NCBI GenBank assembly: GCA_009937425.1
Contig: JAACFO010000011.1
Coordinates: 1-58,627, forward strand
Direction of reading: 5' to 3'
DNA: 58,627 bases
Source: Gammaproteobacteria bacterium
Lineage (GTDB): Bacteria; Pseudomonadota; Gammaproteobacteria; HK1
Shown: positions 18,828-25,769 of the stretch, piece after piece
How positions within the stretch are numbered: position 1 is the first letter of the stretch
How the letters are laid out: the number at the start of each line of letters is the position of its first letter
Program-made: the position numbers and the translations under genes
Notes under the pieces: model-generated
What the model was told of the DNA's origin: nothing
The model's database searches: none
Seen by the model: the letters and a program-made list of their open reading frames with translations, nothing else

Positions 18828-18909
18828 GTCAAGAGGTACCGGTGTTGCCTTATTGTCTGGCGGCGGCTGGGGGGGTCAATAAGGCAACACCGGTACCTCT
18901 TGACTTATT
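18823..18909. repeat. Perfect palindromic element (B), 32-bp arms with 21-base spacer
   Basis: The left arm 18823-18854 and right arm 18878-18909 are exact reverse complements over 32 bases, plus one more G-C pair inside. The arm contains the core GGTACCGGTGTTGCCTTATT preceded by AATAAGTCAA. The spacer is G-rich. The element lies between convergent genes and contributes the TAA stop of the TPR gene and the first base of the pyrD TGA stop. No U-tract follows either arm, so it is not a classical terminator, although a hairpin this strong would probably block RNA polymerase or exonucleases. The core recurs at 51053-51156 and a half-arm at 18489. Confidence 0.93.
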
Positions 18910-19874
18910 CAGGCGCACCAGGCTTCGGCTCCGCTGTTTACCTGGAGGGTGCCGGTGAGGTGCGACAGATTGTCGAGGTTGTGGCGGCGCATGTAATCTT
19001 CCAGGCCCTGGTTGATTTTCGTGCACACCAGGGGATCGTAGAAAAGGGCCGTGCCTACGCCGACGGTGGCGGCGCCTGCGATGATGAACTCGAGGGCATC
19101 TGCGGCGCTGGCGACGCCTCCCTGGCCGATGATGGGCACGGCGTGGGGTTTTGCCACCTGGTACACCTGGTGCACCTTGAGCAGGGCCATGGGCTTGATC
19201 GCGGGGCCCGAGAGGCCCGCGTGGTTGGCACCGATGACGGGCCGCCGGCTTTCCACGTCGATGGCCATTCCCAAAAAGGTGTTGACCACCGCCAGGGCGT
19301 CGCTGCCGGCCTCGATGCAACGCCGCGCGCTCTCGGCGATGTCCGTCTGGTTGGGTGACAACTTGGTGATCACGGGCTTCGAGGTCGCCGCCCGGCAGGC
19401 TTCCACCACCCGCGCCGACATATCAGGATCGTTTCCGAATACCACACCACCCTCACGCACGTTCGGACAGGAAATGTTGATCTCCACCGCGTCGATAGGC
19501 GAGTCGTCGAATATGCGCGTCACCTGCACGTATTCCTCGACTGTCGCTCCGCAGACGTTGGCGATAAAACGCGTCTCCTGGAAGTCCAGGTCAGGAAGAA
19601 TGTTGTCCACCACGTGACGGGCGCCGGGGTTCTGCAGGCCGATGGAATTGAGCATGCCGCCGGGGGTCTCCCAGACCCGGTGGGGCTGGTTGCCCAGGCG
19701 CGGTGAGAGCGTGGTGCCCTTCAGGCACACTGCACCCGCCTGATCGTTGGTAAAGCCCTCTACCCGTGTGTATTCTTCGCCGAATCCCACACAGCCGGAC
19801 AACAGAACCAGGGGTGTATTCAGTCGCAGGCCGCAAAATTCCACGGCCAGCCTGCTGCTTGCGTCGCCGCTCAC
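18909..19874 (-). CDS. pyrD: Dihydroorotate dehydrogenase, class 1B type catalytic subunit
   Basis: The FMN enzyme oxidises dihydroorotate to orotate in pyrimidine synthesis. The 321-residue sequence follows the class 1B pattern: ETPGGMLNSIGLQNPG, INISCPNVREGGVVFG (Cys as active-site base), TKLSPNQTDI, LSGPAIKPMALLKVHQV and PIIGQGGVASAADALEFIIAGA. Class 1B enzymes normally pair with the iron-sulfur/FAD subunit PyrK, which is not nearby. Most gammaproteobacteria instead use the membrane-linked class 2 enzyme. The start is GTG at 19874; GGAG lies about 11 bases upstream. The stop codon lies in the right arm of palindrome B. It is divergent from trmL with a 15-base gap. Confidence 0.88.
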   Translation of the reverse strand: MSGDASSRLAVEFCGLRLNTPLVLLSGCVGFGEEYTRVEGFTNDQAGAVCLKGTTLSPRLGNQPHRVWETPGGMLNSIGLQNPGARHVVDNILPDLDFQETRFIANVCGATVEEYVQVTRIFDDSPIDAVEINISCPNVREGGVVFGNDPDMSARVVEACRAATSKPVITKLSPNQTDIAESARRCIEAGSDALAVVNTFLGMAIDVESRRPVIGANHAGLSGPAIKPMALLKVHQVYQVAKPHAVPIIGQGGVASAADALEFIIAGAATVGVGTALFYDPLVCTKINQGLEDYMRRHNLDNLSHLTGTLQVNSGAEAWCA

Positions 19875-19889
19875 TCCTTCATTTTCTCC

Positions 19890-20378
19890 ATGTTCGACGT
19901 CGTTCTCTACGAGCCGGAAATCCCCCCCAACACGGGCAACATTATACGCCTATGCGCAAACACGGGCTTTACGTTGCATTTGATCGCGCCGCTCGGATTC
20001 CACATGGAAGAAAAACGTTTACGACGCGCGGGGCTGGATTACCATGAATGGGCCAGCGTGCGCATGCACGAATCCTTGGATGCGTATTTGAATAGCGCAG
20101 GGCCGGCACGCCTTGTGGCCTTCTCCACACGGGGCACACGAGACTATACGTCCATCGAATACCAAACGGGGGATGCATTATTGTTCGGGCCGGAAACCCG
20201 GGGATTGCCGCAGCAGGTGCTGGATCGCGTGCCTTCCAGCGAACGCGTCAGCATCCCCATGCAGGCGGGGAATCGCAGCCTCAATCTTTCTAATGCAGTA
20301 GCGGTGGTATGTTACGAGGCATGGCGCCAGCATGGTTTCGCTCGGCGTCCGAGCACGGATCGCGGGGAAGTGTCGTGA
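19890..20378 (+). CDS. trmL: tRNA (cytidine/uridine-34 2'-O)-methyltransferase
   Basis: This small SPOUT-class knotted methyltransferase of 162 residues begins MFDVVLYEPEIPPNTGNIIR. It also shows LIAPLGFHMEEKRLRRAGLDY, LLFGPETRGLP and IPMQAGNRSLNLSNAVAVV, the motifs that bind SAM in the trefoil knot. TrmL methylates the wobble ribose of certain leucine tRNAs. The length matches the E. coli protein closely. It faces away from pyrD and converges on the XRE regulator gene. Confidence 0.95.
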   Translation: MFDVVLYEPEIPPNTGNIIRLCANTGFTLHLIAPLGFHMEEKRLRRAGLDYHEWASVRMHESLDAYLNSAGPARLVAFSTRGTRDYTSIEYQTGDALLFGPETRGLPQQVLDRVPSSERVSIPMQAGNRSLNLSNAVAVVCYEAWRQHGFARRPSTDRGEVS

Positions 20379-20408
20379 TGATGTCGAGCCCGGCGCGGGC
20401 CGTCTGCT

Positions 20409-20816
20409 TCAACGCAATGTGAGCAGTTCGCTGGTCTCGAACACACCATTTTCGGGCAACGGCACGGAATCCGGCCCCGACTCAGCGATGCGCAGAATCA
20501 TCTCTTTGAGCGCCGTGCGCTGGGGCTCAGTCAGCCGGGACCAGGCGCGTGCCGTCTCGATGGCTTCCTGCTCGAGATCCTCGATGACCTTGACACCGAA
20601 CATCAGCCACGCGGGACTCACTTCCAAGGCGGCGGCCAATTCGCTCAAGATACGCGGATGGTTGCATTTGCCGGCTTCAATGCGCTGGATAACCGCCTGA
20701 CTGGTGCCAACGGCGGCTGCCAGCTGATGCTGGGTCCAGCCCTTCTCAACGCGGCTGTAGGTCAGCCGCCCGCCGAGGGTCGTAGTACGCACTTCGCATT
20801 CGGTGGTATTTGGCAT
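20409..20816 (-). CDS. XRE-family transcriptional regulator
   Basis: A Cro/C1-type helix-turn-helix is clear at about residues 14-70 (RLTYSRVEKGWTQHQLAAAVG, split here, then SQAVIQRIEAGK). The C-terminal half is helical with WSRLTEPQRTALKEMI and has no recognised sensor domain. ATG 20816 gives 135 residues; a GTG at 20870 would add 18 residues but lacks a ribosome site. The gene is divergent from rlmKL with about 70 bases between them, so it could regulate itself or rlmKL. Its target is unknown. Confidence 0.83.
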   Translation of the reverse strand: MPNTTECEVRTTTLGGRLTYSRVEKGWTQHQLAAAVGTSQAVIQRIEAGKCNHPRILSELAAALEVSPAWLMFGVKVIEDLEQEAIETARAWSRLTEPQRTALKEMILRIAESGPDSVPLPENGVFETSELLTLR

Positions 20817-20888
20817 CTCGAATGGACTCGTCGGACACTTTGATTTGAGGAACGTTATGTATTTCAGCACAGCCGGGGCTCGGGTTTT

Positions 20889-23123
20889 TTGAACCAGCGC
20901 ACAGTTTCTGAGGAATCTAAGACTTTTACCGGCTCAACCGGCAAATTTTCCCGGGAAAGCCTCAATTTCTTCGCCAGCGCGCCCCGGGACCTGGTGTCGC
21001 TGCTGCGCGGCGAACTCGCTGGATTGGGCGCCGAGCACCTGCGGGCCGGACATGCGGGCATACGCTTTCGCGGCACCCTCGAGGTGGCCTACCGGGCTTG
21101 CCTGTGGTCACGGCTGGCGAGCCGCATCCTGCTGCCCGTTAAGAGCTTTCAGGCCGCCACCCAGGAGGAGCTGTACGCGGGAGTGCGCGCCATCCCCTGG
21201 TCGGAGCACGTTCCCGCGGCTGGAACCCTGGCAGTGGACTTCGCCAGCTCGCGCTCACAAATTGGCCACACCCGCTTCGGTGCACAGAAGGTCAAGGATG
21301 CCATCGTCGACCAACTGCGCGACCTCACCGGCGGACGCCCTTCGGTGGATCGGGAGCGCCCGGATGTGCGCATTAATGCCCACGTGGACAGGGACGTGGC
21401 CACCATCGCCATCGACCTGTCCGGCGACAGCCTTCACCGTCGCGGCTACCGATGCCAAAGCGGCCCGGCGCCGCTGAAGGAAAACGTCGCCGCCGGGATT
21501 CTGCTGCATGCCCGCTGGCCGGAGATGGCCGAAGCGGGACAGCCGTTGCTGGATCCCATGTGCGGATCCGGAACGCTGCTCATCGAAGCGGCATTGATGG
21601 CCGGTGACGTGGCGCCGGGCCTGACCCGCGACTACTTCGGCCTGCACCACTGGTGCGGGCACGACGCACCCTTGTGGGAGCGCTTGCTCGATGAAGCCCG
21701 GCAACGGCGCGGCGACGGCATACTGCGCCTGCCGCCAATAGCGGGCTTCGACATCGCCGCCAACGCCGTTACCCGTGCCGGCGAAAACCTGTTGCAGGCC
21801 GGGCTCGAGGAGCACATCGTCATCGAGCGCAAGGCCATCGACCAGTTGCAATCCCCCTGGCCGGGACGAACCGGGCTGTTGGTATGCAACCCCCCCTATG
21901 GCGAACGACTCGGGACCGTGGACGAACTCAGCGAGCTGTACGCCTCCATGGGTGAGACGCTGCGCAGCCACTTTCAGGGTTGGCGGGTCATGGTCCTGGT
22001 TGGGAACGCGACCCTGGGTTCGCGCCTGGGTTTGCGATCCCGGTTGAGCCACAAGCTGGACAACGGCCCGCTGGCCTGCCAGCTCACCCAGTACGATGTC
22101 CCGCCAGGGAGTCGCGGCAACGCCAGTAAACGCCAGGGGCGCGGGGGCACTGATCCCAACGCCGACATGTTCGCAAACCGCCTGCGCAAAAACCGGCGCA
22201 CTATCGGTGGCTGGGCGCGGAAAAACCACATCGACTGCTACCGTCTTTATGACGCCGACATTCCCGAATACGCCTTCGCAGTGGATGTTTATCAGGCCGA
22301 AGCCACGTGGATCGTGGCCCAGGAGTACCAGGCGCCGGCAACCATCCCCGAGAGTCTGGCGGCGCTGCGACGGGACACGGTTCTGGGGACGCTGGTGGAG
22401 CTGCTCGAAGTGCCTGCCGAACGGGTGGTATTAAAGACCCGTCGCCAGCACAAAGGCGGGGGGCAATATCAGCAATTGGCGACCATGGGCCGCCTGCACG
22501 AAGTGCACGAGCACGGCTGCCGGCTGTTGGTCAACTTCCACGATCGGCTGGATACCGGACTGTTCCTCGACCACCGGCCGATACGACAGCTGGTGCACAG
22601 CCTGGCGGCGGGCCGGCGATTTCTGAATCTGTTTTCCTACACAGGCACGGCCACCGTGCAGGCCGCAGCCGGAGGCGCCACCGCCACCACCAGTGTCGAC
22701 CTGTCGGCCAACTATCTGGACTGGGAGCGGCGCAACATGGAACTCAATGGCTTCTCCGGGGACCGGCACGTGCGGATCCAGGCGGATTGTATGCAGTGGC
22801 TCCTGAACGCGCCGGATGAGCATCGGGACTACGGCGTCGTGCTGCTTGACGCCCCGACCTTCTCGAACTCCAAGCGCATGACCGACACCCTGGACATACA
22901 GCGGGACCACGCCGCCCTCATCCGCCTGGCGGCACAGCGTTTGGCGGCGGATGGCGTTTTGCTGTTTTCCAATCACCTGAAGCGCTTTCGCATGGACCGC
23001 GGGGCCATCGCCGATGCCGGATTGGAACTCGAGGACATCACCCGCCAGACCATTTCCAGGGACTTCGCGCGCAAACCACGCACCCACAGTTGTTGGCGCA
23101 TCAGCCACCGCCCGGATGCATAG
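20889..23123 (+). CDS. rlmL: Bifunctional 23S rRNA methyltransferase RlmKL (m2G2445 and m7G2069)
   Basis: One polypeptide fuses two methyltransferases, as in enteric RlmKL. The N-terminal part has ferredoxin-like and THUMP domains (about 25-165), then the RlmL domain with DPMCGSGTLLIEAALMA and the catalytic VCNPPYGERLG. From about residue 470 the RlmK domain shows LNLFSYTGTATVQAAAGG and LLDAPTFSNSKRM. At 744 residues it is somewhat longer than the E. coli protein (702). The start is uncertain: the only plausible codon before the conserved SLNFFASAPRDL block is TTG 20889, with no clear ribosome site. Confidence 0.95.
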   Translation: MNQRTVSEESKTFTGSTGKFSRESLNFFASAPRDLVSLLRGELAGLGAEHLRAGHAGIRFRGTLEVAYRACLWSRLASRILLPVKSFQAATQEELYAGVRAIPWSEHVPAAGTLAVDFASSRSQIGHTRFGAQKVKDAIVDQLRDLTGGRPSVDRERPDVRINAHVDRDVATIAIDLSGDSLHRRGYRCQSGPAPLKENVAAGILLHARWPEMAEAGQPLLDPMCGSGTLLIEAALMAGDVAPGLTRDYFGLHHWCGHDAPLWERLLDEARQRRGDGILRLPPIAGFDIAANAVTRAGENLLQAGLEEHIVIERKAIDQLQSPWPGRTGLLVCNPPYGERLGTVDELSELYASMGETLRSHFQGWRVMVLVGNATLGSRLGLRSRLSHKLDNGPLACQLTQYDVPPGSRGNASKRQGRGGTDPNADMFANRLRKNRRTIGGWARKNHIDCYRLYDADIPEYAFAVDVYQAEATWIVAQEYQAPATIPESLAALRRDTVLGTLVELLEVPAERVVLKTRRQHKGGGQYQQLATMGRLHEVHEHGCRLLVNFHDRLDTGLFLDHRPIRQLVHSLAAGRRFLNLFSYTGTATVQAAAGGATATTSVDLSANYLDWERRNMELNGFSGDRHVRIQADCMQWLLNAPDEHRDYGVVLLDAPTFSNSKRMTDTLDIQRDHAALIRLAAQRLAADGVLLFSNHLKRFRMDRGAIADAGLELEDITRQTISRDFARKPRTHSCWRISHRPDA

Positions 23124-23249
23124 ACCCGGTCGCTGCTCGAGCGCTACCGCTGCCCGGACAACGGCAAAGCCATCGTCAGGATGACCGCGGCGACAGCCGC
23201 CACGTATACTGCGGCGCTGCCCACTTGCAACCCGAAACGCAACAAAGCG

Positions 23250-24461
23250 ATGACTGCCAGCCGTTGGCGCAATCCCGTCCTGATTCTCGTGTGCGCCAGC
23301 GCCGTGCTGATCCTGTCCTTCGGCGTTCGCACCAGCTTCGGGATTTTTCTGGCGCCGGTGACCACGGACCTGGGTCTTGGCCGCACGAGTTTTGCCTTTG
23401 CCATTGCGATACAGAGCCTGCTGTGGGGGGTGTCGCAACCCTTCGCCGGCGCAATCGCGGATCGCTACGGCTCGGGCCGCGTAGTGGCCGTATGCGCACT
23501 CATGTACGTCCTCGGCCTGGTGCTCATGTCCAGTGCCAGCACCGGCACGGATCTGGTCTTGAGCAACGGCGTCCTCATCGGCCTGGGTTTGAGCGGCACC
23601 GGATTTCCGGTAATTCTGTCGGTGGTGGGCCGCAGCGTGAGCGAATCGCGACGCAGCCTCTTTCTAGGCTTGGCCAGCGCCGGTGGATCCTCGGGGCAAG
23701 TGCTGATGGTGCCCCTGGGGCAGTTGTTCCTGGACAGCTTCGGCTGGAGCACGGCCCTGCTGTGCTTTGCGCTCCTGTGCGCCGTGATGGTCCCCCTGGC
23801 GGCGGTCCTCAGCGGCAAAAACACCGACGGCCCTGAACGACTACGAACCCAAAGCTTGACCGAAGCCGTCGCCGAAGCGAGCCGGCACGGCGGCTATTGG
23901 TACCTCACCGCCGGATTCTTCGTCTGCGGTTTTCACGTCACCTTCATTGCCACGCACCTGCCGGCGTACATCATCGACCGGGGCGCAACGCCGGCCCTGG
24001 GCGCAGTGGCGCTGGCGCTGATCGGCTTCGGCAACATCATCGGCTCGCTCACCTGCGGGGTGCTCGGCGGCCGATATCCCAAGAAGCGCCTGCTCGCCGG
24101 TCTTTATCTGGCACGCTCTGTGGTCATCTCGCTGTTCATCCTGACGCCGGTCAGCGATCTCTCCATCATGCTGTTCGCCGCCGGGATCGGCATGCTGTGG
24201 CTCGGTACGGTGCCGCTCACCAGCGGCCTGGTCGCCCAAATTTTTGGCGTACGCTATATGGCAACGCTGTTCGGCTTCGTGTTTTTCAGCCATCAGGTGG
24301 GCAGCTTTCTGGGCGCGTGGCTGGGCGGTTATGTTTTCGACGCCACCGGGTCCTATGACATCGTATGGTGGATCGCTATCGTGCTGGGCGTGGTGGCGGC
24401 GGCCCTGCACTGGCCCATCGACGAACGCCCGCTGGTTCGCGCCGCGCCTGAACAAGCCTGA
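23250..24461 (+). CDS. Major facilitator superfamily transporter
   Basis: The protein has about 403 residues and 12 predicted membrane helices, the first starting RNPVLILVCASAVLILSFGV. The MFS loop 2-3 motif appears as GAIADRYGSGRVV and its echo between helices 8 and 9 as GVLGGRYPKKRLL. Substrate cannot be deduced; the overall pattern resembles organic-anion or monocarboxylate MFS members. ATG 23250 puts the first helix at the start; ATG 23181 would add a 23-residue polar leader and is less likely, although neither has a strong ribosome site. It converges with the cyclase gene across a 44-base gap without an obvious terminator. Confidence 0.85.
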   Translation: MTASRWRNPVLILVCASAVLILSFGVRTSFGIFLAPVTTDLGLGRTSFAFAIAIQSLLWGVSQPFAGAIADRYGSGRVVAVCALMYVLGLVLMSSASTGTDLVLSNGVLIGLGLSGTGFPVILSVVGRSVSESRRSLFLGLASAGGSSGQVLMVPLGQLFLDSFGWSTALLCFALLCAVMVPLAAVLSGKNTDGPERLRTQSLTEAVAEASRHGGYWYLTAGFFVCGFHVTFIATHLPAYIIDRGATPALGAVALALIGFGNIIGSLTCGVLGGRYPKKRLLAGLYLARSVVISLFILTPVSDLSIMLFAAGIGMLWLGTVPLTSGLVAQIFGVRYMATLFGFVFFSHQVGSFLGAWLGGYVFDATGSYDIVWWIAIVLGVVAAALHWPIDERPLVRAAPEQA

Positions 24462-24505
24462 ACAACTGAAATTCGCCGCCCGACAGCACACTATCGGCGC
24501 CGATA

Positions 24506-25735
24506 TTACTCCAGGATGACCACTTCCAGGGGCGCGCCGACTCCCTTGAGCGTGTGCTTTCCAGCGCTCTCGAAACGACGGGGCATGCAGCGGGCAAACT
24601 CGACACTCGCCAGAGCGCGGTGACCGAGAGTCTTGGTCAGGCTTTCGATTCTCGCCACCTCGTTGGCCGCCGGGCCGATAACCGAAAACTCCAGCCGCTC
24701 CTGTACACCGATGTTACCGAACATGACGTCGCCCACGTGCAGACCGAGCCCGTAATCGAGAGCCTCCAGATCGTGACCGGCACGTTCCTCGTTCAACGCC
24801 TGCAGGCGCGACGCGGCGTCGCCGGCGGCGGCCATGGCGAGTTCGCATGCGGACTGCGGATCATGGTCGCGGATGGGAAAGATCGCCAGCACTGCATCGC
24901 CGATGAAACGCAACACTTCACCACCGTTGGCAAGCACGGCACCGGCGGTACACTCGAAGTAGCTGTTGAGCGTCTGCAGAAATTCCTCCGCGGCCATGCT
25001 GTCGGCAAGGCGCGTGGAGTCGCGCATGTCGCTGTACCAGATAATCGCGTGCACCATCTCACCGTCGCCGCGCTTGATCTGACCGTCCAACACCTGGCGA
25101 CCCGCGTCCCTGCCAAGATAGGTGGCGAGAACCGTGTGGGCGATCTGTTGTTTAATCTGCACCTTCAACGACACCACCAGGCGTCGCTGGATGCGTACCA
25201 GGGAGCGAATTTCCCCGTCGCTGAAGCCCGACGGCCGATCCGTCGCCCACGACCCGATGACGCCATCCAGATGCGGTCCCGGGTCGTCATCCCGGGCAAA
25301 GGGGATCATCCACGCGACATAGTCGCTACCGCCCTGATCGCGGAGCTCCCGGCATACGGGAAAATCCAACAACGCCTCTTCGCCCTTCAACCGCCGGCGC
25401 AGAAACGGAATCTGCGTGCTCAGCATGTGATTCATGGGGCTTTGCCGCCAGTCTTCGGAACTGAACGCATCCCCGTGCAGCGTCTCGATGTGCTCGACGG
25501 TTCCGCTTTGCTCGTCCCTGCGCCAGATGACGGACACGGATGCGAATTTCGGGTGCAGGATGCGAAAGCTGACGAAACCGCGCCACAGGGGAATCCCGGC
25601 GGCCAGCAGTCGGTCACAACATCCGGCGACGATAACACGCACGTCGCCGTCGCCCAGCGCCTGGGACATCAACCAATCCGCGACTCCGTCTATGAGCACC
25701 GCGCTGGCGGTGGCACTGGCTTCATTTTCCCGCAT
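24506..25735 (-). CDS. Class III adenylate/guanylate cyclase with N-terminal domain of unknown function
   Basis: The 409-residue soluble protein ends in a class III cyclase domain (about 215-405). Metal-binding aspartates are in IIWYSDMRDSTRLAD and RFIGDAVLAIFP, and the transition-state Asn and Arg in FSVIGPAANEVARIESLTK, so it looks catalytically competent. The N-terminal half (GIPLWRGFVSFRILHP, then SDYVAWMIPF) matches a family common in rhizobia and has no membrane segment. ATG 25735 has GAGG 5 bases upstream; a TTG at 25765 is an alternative. It lies 34 bases downstream of the ACP-ligase-acyltransferase gene and is probably in its operon. Adenylate rather than guanylate specificity is assumed, not shown. 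Confidence 0.88.
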   Translation of the reverse strand: MRENEASATASAVLIDGVADWLMSQALGDGDVRVIVAGCCDRLLAAGIPLWRGFVSFRILHPKFASVSVIWRRDEQSGTVEHIETLHGDAFSSEDWRQSPMNHMLSTQIPFLRRRLKGEEALLDFPVCRELRDQGGSDYVAWMIPFARDDDPGPHLDGVIGSWATDRPSGFSDGEIRSLVRIQRRLVVSLKVQIKQQIAHTVLATYLGRDAGRQVLDGQIKRGDGEMVHAIIWYSDMRDSTRLADSMAAEEFLQTLNSYFECTAGAVLANGGEVLRFIGDAVLAIFPIRDHDPQSACELAMAAAGDAASRLQALNEERAGHDLEALDYGLGLHVGDVMFGNIGVQERLEFSVIGPAANEVARIESLTKTLGHRALASVEFARCMPRRFESAGKHTLKGVGAPLEVVILE

Positions 25736-25769
25736 GACGCCTCGACAAACTCCGACAGTTGTCAATCAA

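Noticed and set aside
18823-18909. Interpretation of palindrome B as an ordinary rho-independent terminator.
   Set aside because: The arms are far longer than usual, exactly identical, and lack a following U-run; the core recurs elsewhere, so a repeat family is the better explanation, although it may still stop transcription.
22431-23438. 335-codon minus-strand frame spanning the end of rlmKL and the start of the MFS gene.
   Set aside because: It has no domain signature and overlaps two well-supported plus-strand genes.
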